Origin: Anticarsia gemmatalis
Lineage: Eukaryota > Arthropoda > Insecta > Lepidoptera > Erebidae
Direction: 5' to 3'
Assembly: GCF_050436995.1 (NCBI RefSeq)
Contig: NC_134747.1
Span: forward strand, 11,601,501 to 11,665,500
DNA length: 64,000 nucleotides
Shown: positions 24,879 through 36,400 of the stretch, one piece after another
Layout of the letters: the number at the start of each line of letters is the position of its first letter
How positions within the stretch are numbered: the stretch's first letter is position 1
Made by a program: the position numbers and the translations under genes
Notes under the pieces: generated by a model
What the model was told of the DNA's origin: nothing
Databases searched by the model: none
What the model saw: the letters and a program-made list of their open reading frames with translations, nothing else

Positions 24879-25856
24879 AAAACTCCCAATGAATTCATCA
24901 AAAGACAAAAGTAAATTACTTACATACAAATAATATCAAAACAGTGCCAACCATTTATCTATACGCATTTACGTCTCGTATTATTCCGTTAAGCATCGAA
25001 AATGAAAAGCAAACAGTATCAGCTGTTCTTCTACTTCCTCTGAGGAAAGCAATTCAGGAAAACGTATGTCTGTATGTACACAACCACTTAATAGGGTAAT
25101 ACAAATAAACACTGTTACAGATTGTAGGCACATTCTCTACTTGAAATATACTTTCTTTATATTTTATCGTAGTTTGTAGGCATTGTACTTTATATTAAAT
25201 GTTCACGCAACATTTTTGTAAACCCAGTACTATGATTGTTTCACCATTTGATCAAGTTTCTAGGTTATCTTCAAAAAACAATTTTTCTGCTTTTCGATTG
25301 ATTTACTCGACTGACAATAATTTTAAACGCTTGTAGGGATGTCATTTAAAATAGTTTTTGTTGAAACATACCCTAGACGGGTGACTAATTAGGTGCAAAA
25401 AAATTAAAATACAGTAATGTACCGATTGTGATTAATGTTATTCACTTGTTCCAAATTTACAATTTAAATTTTATTTCATTCCTAACGCAACTACATACAC
25501 TCTCCAGCAACACTATTAGGCGAGGGTATCCTTTTAATACGTCTCAGACGATGGCCAATTCCATAGTCTAGTATTAATTAACAGTATTACAAAGCATCTT
25601 CGGACAGCCCACGTCCAAAGATGATGCCTTGTGACATTACCCTCCTTTGACTATGATTGCAATTCGCTACTCGAGCGCCTCAATCATTAGATTGGATTGA
25701 ACGCTAATCTCATGTAAATGTAATACACGAACCACTAGGTCGTGAATGTCAGCTAATTATTGCTAGATTTGACTGTCAAAGGACATTGTGTGATTGAAAA
25801 TTGCTGGCTGGAAATTAGATATTAATCCAGAGATTAGTATTAGGTCCCACCGTAGT
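24879..25856. other. AT-rich DNA without recognised features
   Basis: No exon, element end or RNA gene is recognised. Confidence 0.4.
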
Positions 25857-26050
25857 AAAAAATACTACTTTGACTCCGGAGAGATGAGTGGGATTGGTGA
25901 CGAGTTGGACACCACACGATGGACATCGCTGCCGAGCCCGACCACAACGCAGGTGCCACGATGATATCGCGGCATTTGCGGGCACAGGTCAGACAGATTT
26001 GGAGGGAAAGAGGGGATTTTGCCCAGCAGTCGGGCGCATAAAGCATTTCC
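25857..26050 (+). repeat. Possible 3' end of a non-LTR retrotransposon
   Basis: A GC-richer block ends in GGGATTTTGCCCAGCAGTCG, which resembles the TTTGCCCAGCAGTGGGAC close to the stop codon of lepidopteran RTE-type elements. Upstream, ATTTGGAGGGAAAGAGG could be the remains of the reverse-transcriptase C-terminus. No intact frame remains; the opposed open frames 25840-26046 and 25888-26142 are shadows. Confidence 0.35.
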
Positions 26051-26600
26051 GACAGATGGTTGAGGGTTTGATTCTAAGGCTGCTTAAAATGTACAATGAA
26101 TGTTTATTTATTCCACGCATATTGTACCAAAATGAATTTTGATTTTGTCACATAGTTTATATGTTTATTATCACAATGGACACTAGACCGATAAATCTTT
26201 CCACGTGGAAGAAGTCGTGGGCAGAACTAAGAAATATAATACTACTATACTTTCCTTACTAAAAGCAAAATTATAATTAAACTCAGTCTTCATCAACAAT
26301 TTATCTCACAATTTCCTTCATTGTCTACCGCAAACGGCTATCATCTTATCATATCTTTATTTATCTATTGTGGAAAAACAATAGCCTTCAAGATTATAAT
26401 CTTACTGTAGGCAAGATAAACCCGGACTAAAGGGAAATCTAATTGCTGAGGAAATAGGATTTTTAGTGGTTAGACGAAGAAATAAAACTTGTATAGAAAA
26501 GTTTATTCCCTTAAATGCTCATTTGTTAAATTCTTTAACCCTAAAAATAAATATTTTTGAACGCCTTCAAAAAAGTAAGGAGGAGAGGAGGAGATTATAA
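26051..26600. other. AT-rich DNA without recognised features
   Basis: Nothing is recognised except a short GA-rich run (AAGGAGGAGAGGAGGAGA) near 26577. Confidence 0.4.
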
Positions 26601-26730
26601 TAATAAATAAAAATAATTTTAACCCATTACTGTCCCACTGCTGGGCAAGGGTCTCCTACCGTAATCAGCGAGGGGGTTAGGCCTTGAATCCACCACACTG
26701 GCCAAGTGTGGGGTGGGGACTTTGCATGAC
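26601..26730 (-). repeat. Lepidopteran SINE/LINE 3'-tail repeat, copy 3
   Basis: On the minus strand it reads GTCATGCAAAGTCCCCACCC, ACTTGGCCAGTGTGGTGGAT, TCAAGGCCTAACCCCCTC, GGAGACCCTTGCCCAGCAGT and GGGACAGTAATGGGTTAAAA, then TTATTTTTATTTAT. It is among the better preserved copies in the window. Confidence 0.7.
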
Positions 26731-27340
26731 TTTTTTTTATTAAATAGACTCAAATTTCATATTAAGCACTTGTTTGTCTTCGATGAAAATATTATATTTG
26801 TGACATCACTACATCAGTATTTCTTTACTAAAAGCGTATTAGACGTTTAAAGAGTTGTAGTAGGTAGTAAAATACCGCACTGTTGTTATATAAGGATGAA
26901 GGAAGTTTGTGGTGTCTTGGCAACTGTTAGACCCTTCCTGTGGTCACCTTTAGGGGTTCTTATAATGTATGCGGGTTGTTACAATGTATTATATGCCACG
27001 TGATACTGAAGTATATAGCAACTGCTCGCAACTTCACGTTCGGGGAAAGGTTTCCCGTGTTCGATATTACTTGCCTAAATATGTACCCGCAGCCGCAGTG
27101 GTGATTAATAATGATAGACAATTTTTTCAACGCTTTACAATATTAATTTCAGATTTGTAGGACAAATTTAAATCATAGATTTTTAGAACAGTGAGATATT
27201 TATACAAAATAGGTTTATTTTTTAAATTCATAGCCAACTTTCTACTTATACAGACTGTAGAATATGAAAACTATTGAAAAGATGGCTCTTCGATAAGTGT
27301 AAAATATTAATTTTTTTCATATCAATGTGTGGTGTACGAT
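26731..27340. other. AT-rich DNA without recognised features
   Basis: No coding or element signal; the open frame 26969-27160 is not gene-like. Confidence 0.4.
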
Positions 27341-27512
27341 GGACTAGTACTATCGACTACCGACAACCGGCTAGCTATAGAGAAATTTTACCCGAAAATC
27401 GGTTTAGTGACTATCGGGCTCCGTAAGAACTATTTTGGCAATAAATTTTAAATGTCAAATACTCTCTCTATACGATACTCGAGAGTACGGACTGTAGAGA
27501 ATTGTGCTACGG
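27341..27512 (-). mobile_element. MITE family A, nearly complete copy
   Basis: Reverse orientation. It runs from ACTATCGACTACCGACAACC, GGCTAGCTATAGAGAAATTT and GGGCTCCGTAAGAACTATTT to ATTTTAAATGTCAAATACTC, CGAGAGTACGGACTGTAGAG and AATTGTGCTACGG. The outermost bases at the left end are lost or diverged. Confidence 0.7.
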
Positions 27513-28179
27513 AATTGCATTACACGGTATTTTTATGTTTTTCCTAAAATATATTCAGAAAATCACATCAATTATTTGAACATTCTATAGACAAAGACAA
27601 CTAAAGCCTTATAAAATCCGCACAAATGTTTCTCTTTCAGAAATGACTTTCGTTAATAAGGAAAAAGTCATCAATAAGTAATTACCCGTGTACGTAATAC
27701 TTCCCTTACGAACAGGGATCATCCTGTGTGAGCACAGAATAGTAATGAAGGGCGGATTTAATTATTGCAATGGCTTTTGAGTAGGTACTTTGTATGAGAT
27801 TTCTGAATCTGTGTTAGAGGTATTCTACTTATTTATATTGCATAAAATAAATAAACCAGAAACGCTACTTGCTGTGATATCTTCATACTACTATTGTTTT
27901 ATTCAACTTACGTTATGCGATTCATTTAAGTTAATTTAAAAGGAAAATGGTTTCACTACCAATTTAATCGGAATCTTAAACATTACTATTATGATTTCTA
28001 CATTAAAACTCAATCTAATGAATTACAAAAATGTTCATTATTTATGAATTCTAAGTCTTAACTCCATTGTTGTTATTATCAAAGTCTTGAAAGTGTAACA
28101 AAGAAAATGTAACAAGGATGAAAATACGTGTGTAAAAAGCTAAATTAGAACAATTTTGTCAAATACAGGGAGGAGTAAA
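27513..28179. other. AT-rich DNA without recognised features
   Basis: Nothing is recognised; the tandem array begins just to the right. Confidence 0.4.
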
Positions 28180-30145
28180 CAAAAAGTAAAGTAAAGTAAA
28201 CTGTAAACAAAATGTATCCTTACATCAATATCCTTTCTATAACATAACTATATTTTAACACCACAAACAAGTTTCCAATTCAAAAAATCTTCAAGCTCAT
28301 ACTGACCGTTGGAAATAAACCGTTCCAAACAAATGAATAGCAGAACAGAGCACTGAAAGCTTACCTATCAGGAACGTAGTGAAACGAACAAAATGACACG
28401 AATACGTATGTATATGATATGGTGTATGTATAGACACCATATCATATATAAATATATTATTCCCGAAAACTTAGGCAGAGGTTCATAAAACACTCCAGCA
28501 TTTTGTATTAACAATGTCAGTCCTATGTAGAGACTTTTGTTTCAACATGGCTTAGTAGTCGAAAATACGACGTAATTTTTTTTTTACATAAGTATTTTTA
28601 CTATTTTATACCTACTGTGTTATTGACGTAAAAAAACATAAAGCCGGGATTGCCACGAGGCTAAAAAAAAAGTCCCATGAAAGAGGGTGTAAACCAATTG
28701 TCATATACCGGGCACGTTAATGCTAACTTAAGACACACAAAAAAGTTTCCAATTCAAAAATTCTTCTGACCATTGGAAATAAACCGTTCCAAACAAATGA
28801 ATAGCAGAACAGAGCACTGAAAGCTTACCTATCTGAAACGTAGTGAAACGAACAAAATGATGTGAATACATACATACATCATATTACTATATCACGTCTA
28901 TTATACCCGAAACCTTAGGCGTTTTGTATTAAAAATATCAGTCCCATATAGACTATATATATAGAGACTTTGGTTTCAGCAAGGCTTAGCCGTCGAAAAA
29001 TACGACTTCAAAATATTTTTTGACTATTTTATTTAATACTGTGTAATTGTCGTAATTAGGCATAGAGACAGGATCGGCACGAAGCTAAAAAAAAAGTCCC
29101 ATGTAAGAGGGTGTAAGCCAATTGTGATATACCGGGCACGTTAAGGGTAACTTAAAGTAAAACATATCCTTTCATAATATTACTATAATTCAACACCACA
29201 AACAAGTTACCAATTCAAAAAATCTTCAAGCTCATACTGACCACTGGAAATAAACCGTTCCAAACAAATGAATAGCAGAACAGAGCACTGAAAGCTTACC
29301 TATCTGAAACGTAGTGAAACGAACAAAATGATGTGAATACATACATACATCATACATCATGTCACGCCTATTATACCTGAAATATTAGGCAGAGGTATAT
29401 AAAACACTCCAGCGTTTTGTATTAACAATGTCAGACCTATGTAGAGACTTTTGTTTCAACATGGCTTAGCCGTCGAGAAATACGACTTTAAAATATTTTT
29501 TTACATATTGTATTTAATACTGTGTTATTGGTGTAATAAGGCATAAAGTCAGGAATCGCCACTAAGCTGTGCAAGCCAATTGTCTTATACCGTTAATGGT
29601 AACTTAAAACACACAAAAAAGTTTCCAATTCAAAAATTCTTCTGACCGTTGGAAATAAACCGTTCCAAACAAATGAATAGCAGAACAGAGCACTGAAAGC
29701 TTACCTATCTTAAACGTAGTGAAACGAACAAAATGACGTCAGTACATACATACATACAATTCATATCACGTTTATTATACCTGATATATTAGGCAGAGGT
29801 ATATAAAATACTCCAGCGTATCAACAGTGTCAGTCCCAGGAAATATGGGCGAACCTATCGCCATATAACATGCACGTTACCAAACTCTATTAAATAGTAT
29901 TCAGAAATATATTATGAAATTAGGAAAGTTCCCGAAAAAAATTGTTACTAAAAATAAAACGCGTCCTTATGTTAACATCGTTTTCTAATATAACAATATT
30001 TTGAACACCACGAATATGTTTCCAATTCAAAAATTCTTCTGACCATTGGAAATAAACCGTTGCAAACAAATGAATAGCAGAACAGAGCACTGAAAGCTTA
30101 CCTATCTGAAACGTAGTGAAACGAACAAAATGACGTGAATGAGAT
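28180..30145. repeat. Five-unit tandem array, period about 400-470 bp, with a strongly conserved core
   Basis: The marker GGAAATAAACCGTT occurs at 28311, 28775, 29246, 29651 and 30048, spacings 464, 471, 405 and 397. A core of about 120 bases around it is almost identical in all five units: GTTTCCAATTCAAAAA..., then AAACAAATGAATAGCAGAAC, AGAGCACTGAAAGCTTACCT, ATCTGAAACGTAGTGAAACG and AACAAAATGA. The rest of each unit is recognisably homologous but clearly more diverged and has deletions: TTAGGCAGAGG, ACACTCCAGCG, TTTGTTTCAACATGGCTTAG, GTCCCATGTAAGAGGGTGTA and TACCGGGCACGTTAA. Inside the core, TTTCCAAT and ATTGGAAA form an 8-bp inverted repeat. On the minus strand the core contains CAGATAG|GTAAGC, a good splice-donor match. 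I see no long open frame, so the array may be non-coding. Confidence 0.8.
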
Positions 30146-31152
30146 TGGAAATTGTACTGCAGGCTTTGTGTAAAGTGATTTCTCTACAAATGGAGGTAGT
30201 AGCGAATTTAGAGATACTGAATTTCATATTCGGTGGAACGAAATTTGTAAACGAGCATTTATTGATACAAATACTATTGGCAGCAATGTAGCAGCTGCTT
30301 CAGTTGAGTTTGTTAGAAAGCAACTGTCATGATTTCAAAAGTTGAGTTTGTTAGGAAAAATCACAGGTAAGACCGGACTTATTAACAATACGGAAAGTGC
30401 AACAATCTAAGGTTCTGACTCCTAAAACTTCAAAGATTCATTTCAAAGAATGGCTGTTGTAATATATGTAGTAGTAATGTAAATGTAGCAACTATAAATT
30501 TACTTAGGAATTAAGTTTTACACCATTGAATTTGTATTATGCTTTTTGTTATTTGAAATCACACGAACCATCTTCCATTAAAGAAACTTGAAAAAAAAAG
30601 CTAGAGTACTCACAAGAGACATCAAGCATCTACAACCTAGAAAGATTCAGGTGATAAAAATATTAACATAATAATATCTAAACTTTTAACACTTTTAGAA
30701 TAGGTTTGGTAACTTTAATATAAGAAACTTCCCGAAATATAAACATTACCGCGCGTATGATTAATGTTACAAGTATTCAAACTGTAAGTCCTATCTTTAG
30801 AAACTGTATGAAACTTAAAAAACTTTGATACTTGATGTATAAATAAACGTCGTTTGGTACTTCAATCTACGGTTTCATATCTCCTATGAAAGTATACTTG
30901 ATTTGATAGTTAGTTAGTTAACGTGGTGAGCTCGGGAAATATTTTATGTCATTTTTATTCCCACCAAAAGAAAAACAATTCGTGTAATCAAAAGATTCTT
31001 ACCCAGGACTATATAATATAATTGAAAGCTCTAAATTCGAAATTTATTGCCATTATTTTTATTTACTTTCTTCATTTTAATCCTACCTTAAGAATAATAG
31101 TTAGTTTTAAGTAAGTTCTAACCAGTACCTAAATCATTCCCAGCGTCTAATA
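30146..31152. other. AT-rich DNA without recognised features
   Basis: A short direct repeat, GTTGAGTTTGTTAGRAA, occurs twice near 30303-30356. No gene is recognised. Confidence 0.4.
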
Positions 31153-31383
31153 TTATGTATCTGACATCACAGATCCGTCTTCAATTACGTCACCCTGTGA
31201 CGTCAATAGTAACACCATCACAGCTAGTTCAATCATCCCATAAAACACTAATGTCGATAGTAAAATTAATTCCATATCACTGATTTGATTCATACGGAAA
31301 TGACCTCTAATAAACCCTACCTTAAAGATGTATTTAGTGTGATAATTACTCTTCGAAATGACATTTAATATTGATTGCAACAT
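31153..31383 (-). CDS. Hypothetical 76-codon open frame with one predicted membrane segment
   Basis: Starting from the Met at 31383, the frame gives a protein whose residues about 42-60 are strongly hydrophobic (LILLSTLVFYGMIELAVMVLLL). A short acidic tail, GDVIEDGSVMSDT, and a stop follow. Codon composition looks more coding-like than the surroundings. An in-frame stop lies two codons upstream, and no partner exon is visible; a retrotransposon and a Helitron begin about 110 bases upstream. AAG|GTAGGG inside could be a splice donor. I do not recognise a family. It may be a last exon, a decayed gene or chance. Confidence 0.22.
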   Translation of the reverse strand: MLQSILNVISKSNYHTKYIFKVGFIRGHFRMNQISDMELILLSTLVFYGMIELAVMVLLLTSQGDVIEDGSVMSDT

Positions 31384-31500
31384 TTGTTATTTATTGTGCA
31401 ATCGGAAACTGTGTCCATGTCCATATTAGGCCACCTGATATTTAAAGAAGCTTTTTGCAGAGAATTTCTTATAATATTTGTATCAACAACAAACATCTAT

Positions 31501-33213
31501 CTTATCTTATCTTATCTTAGGGGTGGGGGTGCCAGTTAATGCCTGGCTGACACTTCGACCATTCCTGATCCTTTGTGTCACCCCCTCCTTTGCTACTCTA
31601 GACGTTGGGGGGCAGGGCAAAACTTATCAGTTTTGCTATGCACCCCACTGGAAGCAGCCTGTAGTCTTCTGGTTTAGGGTAACCGCATCCTAGAAGATCC
31701 ATTCTTTTCCTTCCTAAAGCATCACACTCGCACAGTATGTGTTTCATGGTTTCTGCTTCTTCATTGCAGTGCCTGCATTTGGGGTCATCTATGGCTCCTA
31801 TTTTGTTTAACATGTAGTTCGTGCCGTAGTGTCCTGTGAAAGCACCAAGTATTTTCTTGATGCTGTCTTTGCTGAGGTTTATTAGGTTATTACTCCAGCT
31901 TTTGTTGACGTTATTTATGAACAGTTTCGAATGGGTTAGTCCAGATATGGCTTTCCATTCTTTCAGATGCTGGTCCCTGGTGAAGTTGGTTATTGCCAGT
32001 TTGACTGTCGCATCAGGTAGTCCAATTATTGGTTCTGGACCTATTGGGAGTGATTCTGATCCTTTCCGTGCAAGTTCATCAGCTTTCTCATTCCCATCTA
32101 TGCCCGCGTGGCCTGGTACCCAAACTAGCCTAACGTTATTTGTACGACCTACCTTGTTCAGGTTCTTTATGCAATTCAGTACAAGTCCCGAATTGACCTT
32201 AGAACAGTAAAGAGCTTTAATAGCTGCTTGACTGTCGCTGAGTATATAAATGTCGCGATTTTTTGTATCTCGTTTTATAATCTCTTGGGTGCATTCGATG
32301 ATTGCGTGTACTTCTGCTTGGAAGACTGAAGCATATCTGCCTAGGCTAGTACTTATGCTGCAGTCCTCCGAGTGGACGCCTGCTCCTGTGCCGTTCTGCA
32401 TTTTGGAGCCATCGGTGTACCATATCTGTCTCGATTTGGTTTGTGTGTAGAGACCTTGACTCCATTCTTCTCTCGTCGGAATCGTCATCTTAAAGTTTCT
32501 GTGAGTGACTAGTATTGTCTGTATTTTGTCAGAGTTCATATCTAGCATCTCTTTTAGATGAGGTTTTATGCCCATGTTTGTATGGTTGCACGTCATCATC
32601 TTCCTTGTCCCGAGGTTTGCATCTTTGAGTCTTTTCAACGCATTGATTGCCTCTCTTTGGACTGTAAGGTGCAATGGAGTGATTCCAAGTAAGGTTTCCA
32701 TTGCTGCCGTTGGTGTTGTTCTGAAGGCACCTGTTATAGACATGCAGGCAACCCTTTGGATTGTGCTGAGCGCTTTCTTGCATGTCTCTTTATTGGTTCT
32801 TGGCCACCATACTACACTTCCATACTTGATGATGGGTAGGATCATCATTGTGTAGATCCAGTATAGTACCTTTGGTTGGAGTCCCCATGTTTTGCCATAG
32901 GCCCTCCTGAGCATGCCAAAAATTCTTAGGGATTTGTTGGTTATATGCTCCTGGTGTTTTTTCCAGGTCAGATCTTTGTCCAGTATTAGTCCTAAGTATT
33001 TGACCTGTGTCGACCATTGTAGTTCTTCTCCGGCCATCTTTAGGCTTTTGAAGTTTTTGAGGTCTCTTTTCCTAGTAAAGTACATCGCGGTGGTTTTACT
33101 AGGGTTGATGGATAGGTGGTTATCTCTGCTCCATCTTTCTGCTATTTTGATCGCTTCTTGTGACAACTGCGAGACGATCGTCGGAATTTTTCCGTTGACC
33201 ATAATGGCTAGGT
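31501..33213 (-). mobile_element. 5'-truncated non-LTR retrotransposon inserted in a Helitron
   Basis: The element lies on the minus strand. Its 3' end is a short untranslated region after the stop at 31598, followed by a tail of about four AAGAT repeats (31501-31519). The 5' end is truncated at the position just after the reverse-transcriptase active-site box. CATCTAT is present on both sides (31494-31500 and 33214-33220), a good target-site duplication. The left copy also contains the first bases (TCTAT) of the Helitron that continues at 33216, so the retrotransposon landed about five bases inside that Helitron. RNase H in the open frame and the repeat-type tail point to the I, LOA or related groups rather than Jockey, CR1 or RTE. 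Confidence 0.8.
31598..33202 (-). CDS. Retrotransposon ORF2 C-terminal part: RT thumb, RNase H and zinc knuckle
   Basis: 534 codons from the first Met; the frame stays open a few codons upstream (D-L-A-I), resembling the residues after the catalytic YADD box, so the polymerase fingers and palm are missing. Residues about 33-80 hold NPSKT and YLGLILDKDLTW, typical of non-LTR reverse transcriptases. About 105-185 is the thumb or connection region (WGLQPKVLYWIYT, RTTPTAAMETLLGITPLHL). An RNase H domain spans about 258-385. It has WYTDGS (D264), FQAEVHAI (E297), ILSDSQAA (D323), WVPGHAG (H365) and the final acidic region IDGNEKADELA (D369, D375), so the catalytic set looks intact. Near the end C476-C479-H488-C491 forms a zinc-knuckle-like motif. 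The frame has no internal stop, which suggests a fairly recent insertion, but it cannot act alone without the lost 5' half and endonuclease. Confidence 0.9.
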   Translation of the reverse strand: MVNGKIPTIVSQLSQEAIKIAERWSRDNHLSINPSKTTAMYFTRKRDLKNFKSLKMAGEELQWSTQVKYLGLILDKDLTWKKHQEHITNKSLRIFGMLRRAYGKTWGLQPKVLYWIYTMMILPIIKYGSVVWWPRTNKETCKKALSTIQRVACMSITGAFRTTPTAAMETLLGITPLHLTVQREAINALKRLKDANLGTRKMMTCNHTNMGIKPHLKEMLDMNSDKIQTILVTHRNFKMTIPTREEWSQGLYTQTKSRQIWYTDGSKMQNGTGAGVHSEDCSISTSLGRYASVFQAEVHAIIECTQEIIKRDTKNRDIYILSDSQAAIKALYCSKVNSGLVLNCIKNLNKVGRTNNVRLVWVPGHAGIDGNEKADELARKGSESLPIGPEPIIGLPDATVKLAITNFTRDQHLKEWKAISGLTHSKLFINNVNKSWSNNLINLSKDSIKKILGAFTGHYGTNYMLNKIGAIDDPKCRHCNEEAETMKHILCECDALGRKRMDLLGCGYPKPEDYRLLPVGCIAKLISFALPPNV

Positions 33214-33215
33214 CA

Positions 33216-33472
33216 TCTATACTAATACTAGTATTATAAATCTGAAGAGTTTATTTGTTTTGTTTGAATGCGCTAATCTGAGGAACTACTGGTCCGATTT
33301 GAAAAAGTCTTTCAGTGTTTGATGGCCCATTTCTAGAGGAAGGCTATAGGCTATATATCATTTCGCTACGACCAATAGGAGAAGACTAGCAATAAAAAAT
33401 ATTACAAAAACGGGTAAAAATTTGACCCATTCTGTCTTATGTGACGCAAGCAAAGTTGCGCGGGTCAGCTAG
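33216..33472 (+). mobile_element. Helitron, non-autonomous, 257 bp, split by the retrotransposon
   Basis: It begins TCTATACTAATACTAGTATT and ends AAAGTTGCGCGGGTCAGCTAG, with A on the left and T on the right. The interior has TTTGTTTTGTTTGAATGCGC, GGAACTACTGGTCCGATTTG, CTACGACCAATAGGAG and GTGACGCAAGC. The TC start, CTAG end and GC-rich terminal hairpin are Helitron hallmarks. Copies of the same family lie at 49.1, 50.9 and, inverted, 53.4 kb. Because the retrotransposon inserted close to the 5' terminus, another copy of the first bases remains at 31496-31500. Confidence 0.85.
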
Positions 33473-36400
33473 TGGGATAGATAGCGCGCTTCCTTAAGAT
33501 TATATTGTTATTAAAATAATGGCAGATGCTTTAGCTTTAACGACACATGCTTTAGCAGTTAATAAACATTTTAGTACTGGGCATTGCGTAGTAATCATAT
33601 AATACGACTATTCATTTGGGTCAAATGCCTGAAAAAACGAAACGATAGATATTGAAAAGAACAAGTGTAAACACTACTTAATAGATTGTAAGCTCAGAGA
33701 CGTGTATTTATTTAAGATATTTCTCTTTGTCATCAAGTTTATTCTAGATCTTGTAACCGTTTCCTAACGATGTTTCCTTTTGTGTATTCTTCGTCGCATT
33801 CTTTATAATGGAATAAAAGCAATACAACTTCCCGCTGAACAACTCGCGTTTCTCAAAAAACTATTTAAGTTTCAAATGTTCTAGAAAAAAGGGTTCGTGT
33901 ATTAAATCGAATTTTCCCGAAAATATCATCTGTTAGATTACTCGTAGTTTAACGAGAAAAGTTTTGATTACATTATAATAATGTGTTTTGGAATTTCATA
34001 TTTTGATTAACAATTTTCATAAGGACCGTGTTGAAGGGATAAGCTAGTGATTGCCATTTAAAGGTAAACGCATATGCATAAAATATTTTTTTAAGATTTA
34101 TAGTCCACTAATTTGTGAAGGTAGACAACCTCTGATGGAGATATGTAGGAGGAAAGGGAAGGCTTTTGTTCTCCAGTTGGACAGTACGCGCTGAAAATAA
34201 TAATGATTACGTCTTAACCAGGTGGCTTAAGCCTTGTTTTCCTATTTGATATTACCTTCAAACACATTTTTCATCGACAAATGCGGTATTTACACCAAAA
34301 GATATGGTCAAACGATCGTAGTAACAAACATATTATTGCTAAAGAGAGCTATATACCCCTGTTCAAGGGTTCATTGACCTTTCCCAAAAATAGCCACAGA
34401 TAACAAACTCCAGATAAAACTGTTATTTCTTCGTACAACCAATTACGTAGGAGACAGGGAGTAACCCCATTATTTGTTTCTTGCTAATTGAAAATTGTAA
34501 CCAGAGGTGATACATTACGCCTTTTGTTGGAGCTGGTGGGGTCGTATGCTGTTAATTAGCAGTAATGAATAGACGGTGATTATAATAAACATTGTGAAGT
34601 GTTTTTATTAGATTGCGCGTTTAGTTGTGTGGGTTGAAAATTGTACTTTGTTTAATTTTAAAGAATGTCTATATCAAATTCATAATGGTTATATATCGTG
34701 GATTAATATGTCAAATTTTTTACTTATATAGATAAAAGGTAGTATATGTAAATAATAATAATTCGAACATAAAGCAATAGACTTAGTTCTATATTAGCAG
34801 GTAACTTAGTGGGTGAATGGATAGTCTAAGTTCAAAGTGATGGTTTTGGTAAACATATACATTTATGCTTGTGGTAACAAAAAAAATATTTTAAAATAAG
34901 CAATGTAATTCGAAATTATATTTAAATTAATATTGCTCGACATTTATTGTATACAAAATCAAAATAACTCAAACAATATGAGAAAACTAGTACTCAGCGT
35001 CTCGAACTATCCAGACTGTATTCAAATAAATCTACAAATTCAGAAATCCATTTACAGAATTGCTCACTATATAAAAGTAAATAATTTGTAGTTTATTATA
35101 CTAAGCATTTAAAAGATATTGCTTGAAATTATTTACAATTCTTTACCTGCATTTTGTTTCAAATAAATGGTTCGAGTTTTAAGGTGAGTAAAAAGTTTGT
35201 TATCGCAGTTTTCCAAAGATTTTCGGGATTGTAAGAGCATCGACAAGTTTTAATTATTAAGAACTGCAGGACCTCAAAATTATTTATAGAGTTTGAGTAA
35301 GAATTTTTTTTTTTCGACCATAAATAACAAGTTTTCTTCCGTCTGTACATTTCAAACTGGCAATGAGTATGAATTATATTATTGTTATAAGTATTCGCAT
35401 GAAATATTCAGCGAGTTTTATTACTACTAAATTAGGTAAGGTATAATGTACCGACGAAATAAGTCCAAATACCACATTTCAACACTGAGTTCAACACCTT
35501 TAGTTAAAAAAGTTAGAGCTTAAATATTAATAAGTATTTTATTAAAAACAATAATAATTCTTTTAATGAGGAATTTTACTACACTTAAAGTGCTCACGAA
35601 GCAATGATTCTAAATCATACATAAGCTAGATAAACGTAATAGCTTAATAATAAAAGTAGGAAATCATATCGTCCAATATTTATTTTGTACGGAAAAGTAG
35701 TTGGAAATTTTCCAATATTCGAGCTAAAAATGTCGAACAAGCTTTGCTTCTTTTCTAGTTCTGCTCTAGTTAATTATTATTTTTTTATAATGGGAAATAA
35801 AAACTGTATTGTTTTAAGCAGATTCTTAAATTTTCATTCCACGTATATTTCAATTGCTTCGTTATGTCATAGTCATATATTATTCGTATTATAAAATATG
35901 TAGATAAACAAAGTGAAAAATAAACTACCAAAAAAATATAACATTTTCAAAACCATTAGTTCGAAAATAATATAAAACATAGCTGCCTTTTAACAACAAA
36001 GGAATTTCCTTTTAAAAATTCGTATCTCATACAACGAGCTCGCTTTTACAATACGTACAGGCAAAAACTATTTCATAGTTTGGAACAAATTCGTTCAATT
36101 GAATTGAGGTGAAGCCTTTATCGGATTTAAACCTGTCTGGAATGTAGAGTTATCTGAAGGTAAATAGAATGTATTGGATAGTTCTTGGCTTGTTTTTTGT
36201 TTACGGAATTCGGTAGTGGAATGAGGCAGTTGGAATGGTTTGAGAGAATTTTAAATGAATTTGAGTTGTTGGGATTGATTTTCGATATTTAAGCTAAAAT
36301 TGATTTGAATATATAAAATTAGCTAACATTAGTATCTTCGCTCTTCCCCAGGATATAAAATATCAACTAGTCAGACTTTATATAATTTACTGTAATTTCC

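Noticed and set aside
28180..30145. CRISPR-like array
   Set aside because: Repeat units are hundreds of bases long and the intervening DNA is homologous between units; this is a eukaryotic tandem repeat.
31836..33239. Several + strand and other-frame open frames over the retrotransposon
   Set aside because: They are shadows of the 534-codon minus-strand frame, which alone carries the RT and RNase H motifs.
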